From: Paenibacillus sp. GM2
GTDB taxonomy: Bacteria > Bacillota > Bacilli > Paenibacillales > Paenibacillaceae
DNA length: 64,000 nucleotides
Assembly (NCBI RefSeq): GCF_900069005.2
Contig: NZ_LN831275.1
Location: 105,472-169,471 of the forward strand
Direction: 5' to 3'
Below the pieces are notes generated by a model. That model was not told the DNA's origin. It made no database searches and saw nothing but the letters and a program-made list of their open reading frames with translations. Made by a program: the position numbers and the translations under genes. Positions within the stretch are counted from its first letter, which is position 1; every line of letters begins with the position of its first letter. Below, piece after piece: positions 25,244-35,262 of this stretch.

Positions 25244-26590
25244 TTAATTCGGTGAAATACTTTTTCGCTGCTTCCAATACTGATCTGAAGTTTGTTGAAT
25301 TTGCTCCAACGCTTCATTCGGAGAAGCCTGATCCAGAATCATCCCTTCGATCACTTGCAGGAAGGTCTTGCTGACCTCCGGCGATAGGGCATTATCATAA
25401 GGTACAAAGGTTTGTTTGCTTCCCTCCATCAGTTTGACAACCTGGGCGAATACCGGGCCAGTTTGCTCGGAATCGAAGGAGATTCTCATAGAAGGAATTC
25501 GCAGGCCCTCATATACTACTCTGCTCTGGACTTCCTGGGTATAGAACATTTTAAGCAATTCCAGCGCTGCCTCTCGTTTGCTGCCTTCAAGAGTGGAGGA
25601 AAGCCCGATGCCAATCGTATAACCCCCCGCCATCGAACGCGGCTGATCCGCGCGAAGCGACGGAAACGGGATAACTCCCACTTGATTCTGGAAATCTTCC
25701 GTTTCCTTTTTGCTATGGAATAGATTAATGTCCCAGTTCCCGTTCAGATACATCGCCGCTCGGCTGCTCGTAAAGGAATCGATCGCTTCCTCGGTCGACA
25801 GATCATTGGCCGGCGCGGTGAAGGCCCCTTCTCGAACCCACTTCTTGAAATGCCTAAAGGCTTGTAAATATACGATATTATTGAAGCTCCTGTCCGGCTC
25901 TCCCTGGGCCAGCTGCTGGATCAGCGTCGGTCCGGCATACCGGTCCATAAGATAATGGACATAAATCGCCGCGGGCCATCTCTCTTCGTTGCCCAGGGCA
26001 AACGGCGTATATCCATAATTCTTCAAGGTCTTGATCGCGGAGTCCAATTCATTTAACGTTCTTGGTGGATTAATGCCAAGCTTCTCGAAGATAAGCTTAT
26101 TATAATAGAGCGGTTCAGCGTTTCCTTCAATCGGCAAACCGTATACATGATTGTCGAAGGTCCATAATTGAAGATCTTGGAACTCATCTCCGAGCCCATT
26201 TTCCTGCACGAATTCCGTTAAATCCATCAGCCGGTTAGAACGGACATAAGGCTCAATTTCTGCTCCGCCAAACAATACGAACATATCGGGCGGCGTCCCC
26301 GTTACCATTTCACTCTTCAGCTTCTGTTCACGGTGTACGGTCTGGTCCATCCCTTCGAAGTTAATCTTAACGTTAGGATGGGAGGCCTGATAGGACTCAA
26401 CGACATCTTCAAAAATATTCAGCATTTGCCGATCATGCTCCTTGATCCAGAAATGGCGGAAGGTCAACGTTATTTTCTCGGTCTGGGGCTCCTCAATGGG
26501 TTCGCTTCCATTAGCGATAATGATGAACACCGATACGCCCAGTACTAATCCATACAAAACGATCCAGCCCCAATTCAGTAACCACTTCAT
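25244..26590 (-). CDS. Membrane-anchored extracellular solute-binding protein (family 1), sensor partner
   Basis: This 448-residue family 1 solute-binding protein (LTFRHFWIKEHDRQML, VNINFEGMDQT-like block, GTPPDMFVLFGG, YGLPIEGNAEPLYYNK, AAMYLNGNWDIN) has a single N-terminal hydrophobic helix (about residues 7-27) without any lipobox cysteine. It is therefore probably an uncleaved membrane-anchored protein rather than a classical lipoprotein. It sits 12 bases after the sensor kinase gene and before the response regulator, with no permease genes nearby. This suggests that it presents a sugar to the kinase rather than feeding a transporter (inference). A run of G residues gives a strong ribosome site. 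Confidence 0.87.
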   Translation of the reverse strand: MKWLLNWGWIVLYGLVLGVSVFIIIANGSEPIEEPQTEKITLTFRHFWIKEHDRQMLNIFEDVVESYQASHPNVKINFEGMDQTVHREQKLKSEMVTGTPPDMFVLFGGAEIEPYVRSNRLMDLTEFVQENGLGDEFQDLQLWTFDNHVYGLPIEGNAEPLYYNKLIFEKLGINPPRTLNELDSAIKTLKNYGYTPFALGNEERWPAAIYVHYLMDRYAGPTLIQQLAQGEPDRSFNNIVYLQAFRHFKKWVREGAFTAPANDLSTEEAIDSFTSSRAAMYLNGNWDINLFHSKKETEDFQNQVGVIPFPSLRADQPRSMAGGYTIGIGLSSTLEGSKREAALELLKMFYTQEVQSRVVYEGLRIPSMRISFDSEQTGPVFAQVVKLMEGSKQTFVPYDNALSPEVSKTFLQVIEGMILDQASPNEALEQIQQTSDQYWKQRKSISPN

Positions 26591-26602
26591 TTCTCTCCCC
26601 CC

Positions 26603-28324
26603 TTAAGGCACCATTTTAGGAATACGGATTCGGATGATGGACCCAAACCCGGGGGAGGAACAAATCATAATGCCATAATATCCGCCGAACTGCAGATGAA
26701 GCCGCTCGTGGACATTTTTCAACCCTACGCCGTTCTCCCGATATTTCTTCAGAGTGCTCCAATCCTTACTCCATAGGCTTAGCAAAGTAAACTGATCAAA
26801 GCCCGGACCATTATCTCTGACATCAATAACAATATCATTCCCATACTCTCCGGCCGTGATCGAGATTATTCCGTTCCCCTCCATCGGTTCTATCGCATGG
26901 TATAAGGCATTCTCTACGATAGGCTGAACGATCAGCTTCTGCGTTTTATAGAACTTCAGTTCCTCCGGCACTTCAATTTGATAGGAGAATTTGTCCTCAA
27001 ATCGGAACTTCTGGATGTCCATGTAATGGCGAACATGCTCCATCTCCATCGCTAACGGAATCATCTCCTGGTTCTCGCTAATGCTTATGCGCAGCAGTTT
27101 CCCTAGCGACACGACCATTTTGCTGATATTCCGGTTCCCCTCCAGCACGGCCATCGAATTGATTGATTCCAGCGAGTTATATATAAAATGCGGATTGATC
27201 TGCGCCACAAGCGCCTGCAGTTCAACCTCTTTCTTGCGATTCTGCTCCTTCTGCACCTGCTCAATCAGTTCAACGATCTGTTTGCTCATTCGATTGAACC
27301 CATCGATAAGCAGATCACGTTCGTCCTCCGCCTTAACCGTGGTCATAATCGGCACGAAAATACCTTGCTGAACCCGCTTCATTCCGTTCACAGCGCTAAT
27401 GATGCTGCCGACCAGGCGGCGGACAAAGAAACGGTCGAACAGAAAGGCGGAGATCAGCGAGACTAAGACAAGAATGACCGCGATATTGCGGATCGAGACG
27501 GATTCCGAAGCAATCATGCGGCTGGGAGTAATGGCCGCCAAATACCAATCCTTATTATAGGAAGGCAAATATGTAATCAGCGATTTCTCGCCAAGATAGT
27601 TATCGACGTAATACCCCCGTTCATTGTCATAGCCGTCCGCCAGGAACGGAAACTCCGTCGCTTCTCCAATATGATTGCCCGACTTGTCGAACACAATCTT
27701 CCCCTGCTTGTTCACCAGCAGGATATCTCCCTGCTTCAATGTCGCCGCATCCCAAAATACCTGATCGAGCAGATCCGGCTTCACATAGATAACGACAGCT
27801 CCGATATCCTCAAGCGAATAATAATCTTTGACTATCCTGGCCTGAATCAGAACCGGATTGCCCGCAGCAGCGGACCCATTCTCGCCCGGACCAACCCAGA
27901 TAGGCCGCCCCTCAGCCTGTTTCATGGCCTCGAACCAGCTTTGGGCGCTCAATTCCCCGGAGGACATCGCTTCATTATACTGATACAGCAGCTTATTCTT
28001 GGAGTAGAGCCCGAAGGAAGTAATCATCGGATGGTTGATCAGGTTGTTAATATCCTGCTTCTGCTCATACGTAATTGCAAAATCCGGCTGCTTCAGCGTC
28101 TTCTGTATTGCCGGTTGTGTAATCGCCGAATTGGAGATCGTCGTAAGTTCGCTGAGTGCAAACCTCAGCTTCCGGTCGGTCTCCAGCAGAGATACCCAAT
28201 AGAAGTTACTCGATTTCTTCTCCATAGTATGAGAGAAGCTGTAATACGAAATCGATCCCATCAGGATTACAGGGATAAACACAAGAAGAATAATAGCCAG
28301 CAGGATTTTACGACGGAGCTTCAT
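26603..28324 (-). CDS. YesM-type sensor histidine kinase
   Basis: This 573-residue membrane kinase has a transmembrane helix at about 7-28, an extracytoplasmic Cache-like sensor (about 30-275), a second helix (about 280-300), a HAMP region, and a His_kinase domain with phospho-acceptor QINPHFIYNSLESIN. The ATPase domain shows VENALYHA, DVRDNGPGF and GVGLKNVHERL. GGGGAGG precedes the ATG. It is followed after 12 bases by an anchored solute-binding protein and then by a cognate regulator. The arrangement corresponds to three-component sugar sensing described for some Firmicutes. Its signal is unknown. Confidence 0.92.
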   Translation of the reverse strand: MKLRRKILLAIILLVFIPVILMGSISYYSFSHTMEKKSSNFYWVSLLETDRKLRFALSELTTISNSAITQPAIQKTLKQPDFAITYEQKQDINNLINHPMITSFGLYSKNKLLYQYNEAMSSGELSAQSWFEAMKQAEGRPIWVGPGENGSAAAGNPVLIQARIVKDYYSLEDIGAVVIYVKPDLLDQVFWDAATLKQGDILLVNKQGKIVFDKSGNHIGEATEFPFLADGYDNERGYYVDNYLGEKSLITYLPSYNKDWYLAAITPSRMIASESVSIRNIAVILVLVSLISAFLFDRFFVRRLVGSIISAVNGMKRVQQGIFVPIMTTVKAEDERDLLIDGFNRMSKQIVELIEQVQKEQNRKKEVELQALVAQINPHFIYNSLESINSMAVLEGNRNISKMVVSLGKLLRISISENQEMIPLAMEMEHVRHYMDIQKFRFEDKFSYQIEVPEELKFYKTQKLIVQPIVENALYHAIEPMEGNGIISITAGEYGNDIVIDVRDNGPGFDQFTLLSLWSKDWSTLKKYRENGVGLKNVHERLHLQFGGYYGIMICSSPGFGSIIRIRIPKMVP

Positions 28325-28436
28325 TTGCGCCCTCCCCCCAGAAATCTACTAACTCTATTATTCTTCGTTACTGAGTTATTTTCCTTGCAGCTGTAGAGAA
28401 TATCAGCTCTTAATGATTCCCTGGATCAGAATTGGA

Positions 28437-28469
28437 GACAGCCACCCCTTATTAACAAGAGTGGCTGTC
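28437..28469 (-). terminator. Hairpin after FAD-oxidoreductase gene
   Basis: GACAGCCAC (28437-28445) pairs with GTGGCTGTC (28461-28469). The U-tract on the minus strand is poor (TCCAATT). It resembles the stronger hairpin at 36290-36324, which ends the gene at the other side of this sugar module. Confidence 0.5.
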
Positions 28470-28496
28470 TGCTGGTATTATTCTGTTCTATCGATA

Positions 28497-30092
28497 TTAA
28501 AGCACCAGATCGTCAGGCCAGTGGATTTGTACACCTTGCTTTTGAATCAGCGCTTGATAAGCCTGAAGATGCTGCGAATTGGCGTGCACCTCATGCGGCG
28601 TCACTTGATTCTGAAGCGCATAGGCCGCTAGATAACCCACCGATTCCCCGATATTCCATTCCGTCGGATGGAGACGGTAGCATCCGTTCGTAATTTGGGT
28701 TGTGCCGATGTTTTTGCAGGCGGGAAGCAAGTTTTTGACCCGGATCGGCAGCAGTGCCCCAAGCGGGATCTCATATGGATAGTTCGGAATATAGAACGTC
28801 CGGTTCGTGACGGTCGTCAGGTGTACATCCAGATGATAACTGCCGACACCAACGCTATCACTATACCGACGAATCCCTTGGTCCCCGCGAATTTCCTTGC
28901 TGACATCCTGCTCCGTAATCGTGTACATAGCTTGAATCCGGCGCGACTCGCGGATATACGGGTATTTGGCCAGTCCGTCCTCTGTACCCAGTACGTCCGT
29001 ACGCAAGCGAATGCCTGGATATCCACGCCCTCCGTCCGGGCGCGGCGTCTCGGTCTGAAGCCAGTAGATCAGGGAGAGGCTTAACTGTCTGGCATTGGCC
29101 AGATGCTCCTGCCGCTCTGCTTCAGGAACATCAATAATCGAACCTAAAAAATAATCGTTCTGCGGCCAATTGATCAAGGTGATATCACTTTCATATAGCC
29201 CTGGTTCAAATAAAGCCGGGTCGATGACACGACGATACGTCCACAACGACAGCAGCTCCCGCCCGGAAGCATCCTTGCGTTCGCCTGGGAATAGAGCAAA
29301 CTCCTTCATTTTCTCCGCGTCATCCGTATCGTTTGCATACCAGCTTAACAGTGGAATATTCGTATGCTTCGGCACGAACTCGCGCCAGAAATCATATTGC
29401 TCAGGCTTCTCGATCGTGAAATCGCCGCCTTCTATATAATCGAGCGCAAACACATGGGTAATCGATTGTATATCAAGCGGATTCGCCTCTTCCAACGCAT
29501 GCGGCTCCCCTGTCTCATGCCTGGACTCCGCACCGACTACATATTCAACACCCGCCAGCGGCAGTACATCTCCACATTCGGTGGCATCAAGGAAGTAGGC
29601 TCCTCTGAGAATAACGTCTTCCCTTGAACTTATATGCGTGACGGTTACACTCTCTATCTGATCTCCGTTCGCTGAGGCTGCCGTCGGCCGAAAATGATAC
29701 ATCACCGTAATCCGGCCGCTGTTCACATACGGGGCCAGCATATCCTCGATGACACGCAGCGCCACCTTCGGCTCATGACATAAGCGGCTCACCCAGCCGT
29801 TGCCGGGGTTAAGCAGCTCATTATTCTTCGTTTCTTCCGTCATCGGATAGTTGTCTCTATAATACGCACGCACCCGGTCTCGAAACTCGCGATACGTCTC
29901 TGTGCAGCCGAACTCCTCGATCCATTGATGTTCATCCGGCGGAACCGCCTGACTTGTCAACTGGCCGCCAAGCCAATCCGTCTCTTCCGTCATAATCACA
30001 CGTACGCCCGTCTTGGCTGCAGCCAATGCGGCCATACATCCGCCCACACCGCCGCCAAGGACGACGACGTCTGTCATTCGTTCGTTACCCAT
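28497..30092 (-). CDS. FAD-dependent oxidoreductase (PF12831 type)
   Basis: This protein of about 531 residues has an N-terminal dinucleotide-binding fold (VVVLGGGVGGCMAALAAAKTGVRVIMTE) and a second FAD motif (YFLDATECGDVLPLAG). The ending RVKNLLPACKNIGTTQITNGCYRLHPTEWNIGESVGYLAAYAL is typical of the PF12831 family found in many Paenibacillus sugar loci. ATG at 30092 has AAGGAG about ten bases upstream; the frame to 30119 overlaps that site. It follows the DUF4127 gene by 129 bases and belongs to the importer locus. The substrate is not known; a sugar or cyclitol oxidation is suggested by the neighbours. Confidence 0.82.
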   Translation of the reverse strand: MGNERMTDVVVLGGGVGGCMAALAAAKTGVRVIMTEETDWLGGQLTSQAVPPDEHQWIEEFGCTETYREFRDRVRAYYRDNYPMTEETKNNELLNPGNGWVSRLCHEPKVALRVIEDMLAPYVNSGRITVMYHFRPTAASANGDQIESVTVTHISSREDVILRGAYFLDATECGDVLPLAGVEYVVGAESRHETGEPHALEEANPLDIQSITHVFALDYIEGGDFTIEKPEQYDFWREFVPKHTNIPLLSWYANDTDDAEKMKEFALFPGERKDASGRELLSLWTYRRVIDPALFEPGLYESDITLINWPQNDYFLGSIIDVPEAERQEHLANARQLSLSLIYWLQTETPRPDGGRGYPGIRLRTDVLGTEDGLAKYPYIRESRRIQAMYTITEQDVSKEIRGDQGIRRYSDSVGVGSYHLDVHLTTVTNRTFYIPNYPYEIPLGALLPIRVKNLLPACKNIGTTQITNGCYRLHPTEWNIGESVGYLAAYALQNQVTPHEVHANSQHLQAYQALIQKQGVQIHWPDDLVL

Positions 30093-30221
30093 CTCCCGCA
30101 GGCTCCTTCTCCGGCGCATTCAACACGTCCTAAGCTATTCTTGCGCCTTTTCTGTTATTTGCAAATTTGCAGATCCTCGCAGCATTAGCGAAGCTCGAAC
30201 CCTTGTCGTACTTTATTGTTC

Positions 30222-31751
30222 TTATTGGATCTCACGAACATGAGTCTTCAACCCGACCTCAAACATCCGACTCCAAGGCATGTAGCAATCGTCAATTACG
30301 ATCTCGTATTTCCCGTCCGGATCTCGCAAACGTTCCTCTATGAACTGGCTCAATTCCGCTCTGACCCGCTCGGCAATTTGCCCCCGCTGTCCGTCGACTG
30401 AAAAGTAATTGAATCCCATACCGGGCAGCACCCGATCGCTTACCTCCCTGCGGACAGAAGCGCAATAACCTCCATCCTCGACATATCGTAATGACAGGAA
30501 ATCGCGATGCTTCGGTGTATTGCCATACACGGCATAGATCATGCCTTGGGCAATGCAGGTCCCGAGCGTGTTGCCACTAGTGTTCCAGCCTGCATAACCC
30601 GCCAGCTCGAACAACAGCTTCTTGTCGCGAAGCAGCTGCAGCAATTCAAGATCCGCCCCGTTGGCATAGGCCACATCGGCGATAACACAAGGCTTGCCGA
30701 GGCGACGGACGATATCATCGGCCATCTCGATCAGTTCAACCAGATTCCGGTATACCTGGTACCCCAAATAAGGCTGCCCTTGATCATTCGACTCCATCAT
30801 GCTCTCGCCCGGTGTGTTGACGCACAGGGCCATATCAGCTTCCGCCAGGGAAGGCGCCATCATCCCTCCAGCCGCCATGATCTGATATTTAACCGATTCA
30901 TATAACACTCGGTCTTCATATAGAGGGATCACTAACGGCCCTTGCACACTGGCAAAGTGAACATGCACCCGCGGCTTGCGCTGCTCAAAATGGTTGATCA
31001 TACGGGCCAGCAGCGTGCATCCCACTTCGTCGGCTCCGGGATACATATAGACGGATAGCTGCTGCTGACACTTCTTGACATGCTCACGAATATGCTGCTG
31101 GTCGATCGCGGTCAGGCCATAAGGGGCCGAGTCATCCTGCGGGATGATCATAAAGTCAACGGCCCCGTCCTGCACCAATTCGATCGCCCGTTTATTGGCT
31201 GCCAAATTGACAGCACGGCGTTCTGTGTAATCCTGCCAGATAGATTCAGGCAAAGCCATCTCAATCTGCTGCAGCTCATGCTGCTCTTCTTCCGCAGCAA
31301 TGCCCAGCTCCAACCGATGGCGAATATATCCGCGCCGGAAAATCTCCCTGCCCCAATGCTCATAGTAATCCGGTTCCTCATCACTGCTGGAATAGCGTGG
31401 GCAGCGCATAATGAGTTGATAAGCAAATACATGCAATGTCGGGTTAATCCGCTTCAATTGACGGAGCTTCTCCAGTTGCTCCCCGCATTGTGCCTCCGTC
31501 ATCTCATGCAGTCGCGAGGGGATAATCCCTCCGTATAGCAAGGTGTCCAAAGCCACTATCGCTCCGTCTGCATCACGCGCTTGCTCGAATAACCAGGCCC
31601 ATAGCTGTTCGACATCTCCAGGGCGCTTCTTCAGCCCCATCAAGCTCAAATCCGGGCGAACGACATGGTATTCCGTTCCCGCGGCAAGAAGTTCCGGAAA
31701 TTCGTAATTGCACGGACGTTCGTCCAGGGGAATATATATTATTTTTCTCAT
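30222..31751 (-). CDS. DUF4127 family protein
   Basis: This 509-residue cytosolic protein has no signal peptide. The family pattern is clear: KIIYIPLDERPCNYEFPELLA at the start, DGAIVALDTLLYGGIIPSRLH, FMIIPQDDSAPYGL, YPGADEVGCTLLARMI, VIADVAYANGADLELL and GYAGWNTSGNTLGTCIAQG. The many conserved Asp, Glu, Asn and Gly residues suggest an enzyme, possibly metal-dependent, but no reaction is established to my knowledge. It lies 15 bases after the permease gene, so it is part of the importer operon and probably acts on the imported compound or its derivative. AGGAGGAAG precedes the ATG. Confidence 0.85.
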   Translation of the reverse strand: MRKIIYIPLDERPCNYEFPELLAAGTEYHVVRPDLSLMGLKKRPGDVEQLWAWLFEQARDADGAIVALDTLLYGGIIPSRLHEMTEAQCGEQLEKLRQLKRINPTLHVFAYQLIMRCPRYSSSDEEPDYYEHWGREIFRRGYIRHRLELGIAAEEEQHELQQIEMALPESIWQDYTERRAVNLAANKRAIELVQDGAVDFMIIPQDDSAPYGLTAIDQQHIREHVKKCQQQLSVYMYPGADEVGCTLLARMINHFEQRKPRVHVHFASVQGPLVIPLYEDRVLYESVKYQIMAAGGMMAPSLAEADMALCVNTPGESMMESNDQGQPYLGYQVYRNLVELIEMADDIVRRLGKPCVIADVAYANGADLELLQLLRDKKLLFELAGYAGWNTSGNTLGTCIAQGMIYAVYGNTPKHRDFLSLRYVEDGGYCASVRREVSDRVLPGMGFNYFSVDGQRGQIAERVRAELSQFIEERLRDPDGKYEIVIDDCYMPWSRMFEVGLKTHVREIQ

Positions 31752-31766
31752 GTAACAAGCTTCCTC

Positions 31767-32606
31767 CTATCCTTTAACTGCTCCGGATACCCCTTCCATG
31801 TAATAGCGCTGGGTGAACAGGAACACGATGATAATCGGTACAACCGAAATGACGGTCCCGGCGGCAATCCAGCCAAAATTATAGGAAAATTGGCCATTTA
31901 AAAAGCTGAGCGCGGACGCGATCGGATACTGCTTCGTATCATTAAGCACAATCATCGGCCAGAGGAAACTATTCCACATCCCCATGAACTCCAATAATCC
32001 AATTACGGCGATCGCCGGCTTCACAATCGGTAACGCTAATTGCAGCCAAATCCGAAATTCGCTTGCACCGTCCACTTTACCGGAGTCGCGCAGCTCATGC
32101 GGCATGCCCATAAACGCTTGCCTCATCAGGAATACGTTGAACACGGTAATCGCTGAAGGAAGTACGACGGCAATAAACCCGCCCATTAAGCCTAAGGCCT
32201 TTACCGTCAAATAGTTAACTACCATCCCGGCTGCAGCGGGAATAATCATCGTTGCTACCAGCAGCGTAAAGATTAAATCCCGGCCTTTGAAACGGAATAC
32301 CGCAAGCGGATAGGCTGTAAGACAAGAAAAGAAGATGTTCATGACAACGCCCATCAGGGCAATGATCAAGGTATTCGTTAAATATCTTGGAAAGTCCATG
32401 TAGTTCCACACTTGGACGTAATTATCAAAGTCGATAAAAGTCGGGAAGATCGCCGGCGGAAAGCTGAATACATTCTTGCCGGGCATAAGCGACACACTGA
32501 AGATCCACAGGAACGGTCCCATCATAAAAATGGCAAACAGGAGCAAGGCTCCATATAACAATAATAATTTCAAAACACGAAATGGTTTTTTTCTCATATC
32601 ATGCAT
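31767..32606 (-). CDS. Carbohydrate ABC transporter permease, MalG-like
   Basis: This 279-residue permease has six transmembrane segments and the EAA loop MPHELRDSGKVDGASEFRIWLQLALPIVKP that contacts the ATPase. It ends EGVSGAVKG as in many CUT1 permeases. It starts three bases after the stop of the partner permease, so translation is coupled. ATG at 32606 or 32597 are both possible; neither has a strong separate ribosome site. No ATPase gene is present, so a shared MsmX-type ATPase must be used. Confidence 0.93.
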   Translation of the reverse strand: MHDMRKKPFRVLKLLLLYGALLLFAIFMMGPFLWIFSVSLMPGKNVFSFPPAIFPTFIDFDNYVQVWNYMDFPRYLTNTLIIALMGVVMNIFFSCLTAYPLAVFRFKGRDLIFTLLVATMIIPAAAGMVVNYLTVKALGLMGGFIAVVLPSAITVFNVFLMRQAFMGMPHELRDSGKVDGASEFRIWLQLALPIVKPAIAVIGLLEFMGMWNSFLWPMIVLNDTKQYPIASALSFLNGQFSYNFGWIAAGTVISVVPIIIVFLFTQRYYMEGVSGAVKG

Positions 32607-32609
32607 CCA

Positions 32610-33509
32610 TTAATATGGATTGACACCGCCCTTCCGGTTGAATCTGAAGATGACAATACTAAGTGCGGCTATAATGACGCTGACAATTAGGCCAAGTGCC
32701 GAGGAGTAGCCAAAATTAAATTGCTGGAAGCCTTGCTGATAAATATACAAGCTCGATGTTAAAGTGGAATCCCCCGGTCCTCCCATCGTCAGGATAAACA
32801 CTTCATCAAACACTCGGATTGCCGCCATTAGTGAGATAAGCGTGCAGAAAAAGACATACGGCTTCAACAGCGGGATTGTAATTTTACGAATCGTCTGAGC
32901 GCGGTTCGCGCCATCAATCATCGCCGCCTCTGTCAGATCCTTCGGAATGGATTGCAATCCGGCCAAATAAATCATCATATAGTAGCCGAGGCCCTTCCAC
33001 ATCGTAATGAACATCAGGGTCCAGAGTGCGGTATCTTTATTGGACAGCCAGGTAATTCGCTCTTTCATTAACCCTAAATTGGACAACACATAGTTAATGA
33101 CCCCGTTCTGGTTGAGCAGCCAGCCCCAAATCAGCGCTACCGCCACCATGGAAGTGACTACGGGGATGTAATAAGCCGTACGAAATAATTTAATTCCTCT
33201 GACATTGCTATTTACTAGTATCGCCATAAGAATAGAGAAAATCTGGATAAAAGGAACAACAATTACATATAGCAGGGAGTTGACCAACGATGTAATGAAG
33301 CTCCTATCCTGCAATGCTTTGACGAAGTTATCCAAGCCGACAAATTCAGTCTTGCCTATAACGGAGTAATTCGTCAGGGCCAGGGGTACGCTGTAAATAA
33401 TCGGCCAAAAGACAAAAAGGGCCAGCAGGATCAAACCTGGTGTCATGAAGAACCAAGCCACTGACGCTTCCGACTTGCCGAATCTAGTAAAGAAAGATGT
33501 TTTTTTCAT
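32610..33509 (-). CDS. Carbohydrate ABC transporter permease, MalF-like
   Basis: This 299-residue protein has six transmembrane segments and EAA loop IPKDLTEAAMIDGANRAQTIRKITIPLLKP. It pairs with the MalG-like permease directly downstream and with the lipoprotein at 33594-34898 (84 bases upstream). GGAGGAG precedes the ATG. It belongs to the CUT1 family of oligosaccharide or glycoside importers. Confidence 0.93.
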   Translation of the reverse strand: MKKTSFFTRFGKSEASVAWFFMTPGLILLALFVFWPIIYSVPLALTNYSVIGKTEFVGLDNFVKALQDRSFITSLVNSLLYVIVVPFIQIFSILMAILVNSNVRGIKLFRTAYYIPVVTSMVAVALIWGWLLNQNGVINYVLSNLGLMKERITWLSNKDTALWTLMFITMWKGLGYYMMIYLAGLQSIPKDLTEAAMIDGANRAQTIRKITIPLLKPYVFFCTLISLMAAIRVFDEVFILTMGGPGDSTLTSSLYIYQQGFQQFNFGYSSALGLIVSVIIAALSIVIFRFNRKGGVNPY

Positions 33510-33593
33510 AATAGTGCTCCTCCACCACCTTTATAAAAGATAGTTCTATATCTATAAGAATCGGGCAGGACGAGCCTGCCCCACCTGCCCCAT

Positions 33594-34898
33594 TTAGTTG
33601 CCCAAAATTTTATTTACGTCGTTCTCTGCCTCAGCCAATTTCTTCTTCACATCAGCACCGTTCAAATAGATTTCCTGCAATGCTTTAGTGATGGTCTGAT
33701 TAACATCTTTGGCACTCTCCACACCGATGTAGAAATCTTCTGCTTTATCAAGGCTGACTGCGGATACCGTCTTAGCGACCCCTTCCAATGTTCCGTCATT
33801 TTCCGAGAAGAACGGATCTTTGGCGCTTTCTACTGTGGAAGGCAATGTATTAGCAATCTTGGAGAATTCCAGCTGATTGGCCGCATTCGTGACGAATACA
33901 GCGAAGTCGACCGCTTCTTTCTTATGAGAGGTTGCTGTAGGCACGACGATGTTCATCGTGTTGGAATAGCGGATGCCCGCTTTGCCAACCGGACTTGGAA
34001 CAGCAAGCATTTTGTTGTATACATCCGGCGCAGCCGTCTTGATCTTGTTAATAAATGGCGAGCTGGATAACGACATAGCTACTTGCTCACTCGCGAAGTA
34101 TTGCACTTGTTTATCGTAGTTGATAATGTCTTTTGGAATAACGCCGTCTTTCAGCAACTGTAAATTCTCATTGACATACTCTTCCACTTCCGGTGTATTA
34201 AAAGCTGCCTTCTTATAATCCTCAGTCAGGAACGGCAGGTTTTCCTCTAACAAAGTCCGTGCTTCCATCGTGAAAATATAGCCGTAGGCGCCGGTCTTTT
34301 CCTTGATCTGACGACCCCATTCGTTCAATTCCTGCTTTGTCTTCGGCGGATTTTCCGGATTCAGCCCCGCTTTTTCCACCAGATCCTTATTCATGAACAG
34401 GACAGGCAATCCAGTGTACCAAGGAAGCGCGAACGCTTTGCCGTCCATTTCCGTGGAGGAGTAGATCCCCGGGAAATAAGCTGCTTTCTGGTCTGCTGTC
34501 AGCTCTTGGTTGAAGTCAACCAAAGCATCCTTGGTTCCCATCTGATTGGCCAGCTCCGTATTCAGGTTCACCACGTCTGGCGCATCGCCGCCAGCAATAT
34601 TCGTCATGAGCTTGTTCAGTACAGCATCGTAAGGATAATCCTTCCAATCGATCTTGACATTTGGATTCTGCGCTTCATAATCCGCAATCAATTTGTTGAA
34701 GTAATCATTAAAGGTCGGCTGCAGCGAGATTGTCCAGAACTCTACAGTGACTTGCTTTTCTGGCTTTGCACCGTCGCTATTGCCGTTCGGAGCCGCCTCC
34801 TTATTGCCGGACGAACCCGAACCGCACGCCGCCAATAGACCCGCCATCAACACGGACGCCAACAATAATGAAATCAACCTTCTTCCTTTGAAACTCAT
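33594..34898 (-). CDS. Sugar ABC transporter substrate-binding lipoprotein
   Basis: This 434-residue lipoprotein has signal peptide LLLASVLMAGLLAAC with C25, then a Gly/Ser/Asn linker. The family 1 binding-protein body shows VEFWTISLQPTFNDYFN, PNVKIDWKDYPYDAVLNKLMTNIAGGDAPDVVNLN and GKAFALPWYTGLPVLFMNKDL. It is the first and probably best expressed gene of the importer operon; the 365-base region before it holds a cre-like site and the terminator of the divergently placed RpiR unit. The ligand is not predictable; aromatic residues suggest a sugar. Confidence 0.93.
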   Translation of the reverse strand: MSFKGRRLISLLLASVLMAGLLAACGSGSSGNKEAAPNGNSDGAKPEKQVTVEFWTISLQPTFNDYFNKLIADYEAQNPNVKIDWKDYPYDAVLNKLMTNIAGGDAPDVVNLNTELANQMGTKDALVDFNQELTADQKAAYFPGIYSSTEMDGKAFALPWYTGLPVLFMNKDLVEKAGLNPENPPKTKQELNEWGRQIKEKTGAYGYIFTMEARTLLEENLPFLTEDYKKAAFNTPEVEEYVNENLQLLKDGVIPKDIINYDKQVQYFASEQVAMSLSSSPFINKIKTAAPDVYNKMLAVPSPVGKAGIRYSNTMNIVVPTATSHKKEAVDFAVFVTNAANQLEFSKIANTLPSTVESAKDPFFSENDGTLEGVAKTVSAVSLDKAEDFYIGVESAKDVNQTITKALQEIYLNGADVKKKLAEAENDVNKILGN

Positions 34899-34981
34899 GT
34901 CCTAACACCCTCTCATCTTTATAATCTATCTTTCTATAGTGGAAGAGAAGAGATGACCTTGAATCCATCAACCCGGTTTTC

Positions 34982-34995
34982 GTGAAGCGCTTACA
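34982..34995. promoter_or_regulatory. Weak cre-like element upstream of sugar importer
   Basis: GTGAAGCGCTTACA contains the central AGCGCT core and one good half of the catabolite-responsive element consensus, about 85 bases before the binding-protein ATG. The remainder of the 34899-35198 gap is AT-rich and shows no gene; TATAGA near 34936 could be a -10 on the minus strand. Confidence 0.35.
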
Positions 34996-35198
34996 AAACG
35001 AGCTTGAAAAGCTAGCCCACTTCGTAGACGTTCGGTGAATCTTTCCGGATGGATCGGTCACAATGGAGAGATCTCCTCTCTTGCAAATTCATTGTAACAC
35101 GCTTTGGAGAAATTCTCCACTATTTATTAAATAATAAAAGATTATTTCTTTTTAGTTGGTAATATGCTTTTCTTTTTCATAAAAAAAGGGATCGGCAG

Positions 35199-35223
35199 CA
35201 AAAAAAGAGCCTAAAAAGGCTCT
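35199..35223 (-). terminator. Terminator after rpiR-family gene
   Basis: The minus-strand stem AGAGCC-TTTTTA-GGCTCT is followed by TTTTTTTGC. It lies 40 bases after the regulator stop and separates it from the importer operon. Confidence 0.88.
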
Positions 35224-35262
35224 CTGTACAAGTCATCTTTTGCAATTAAATGCAGCGTCGCT

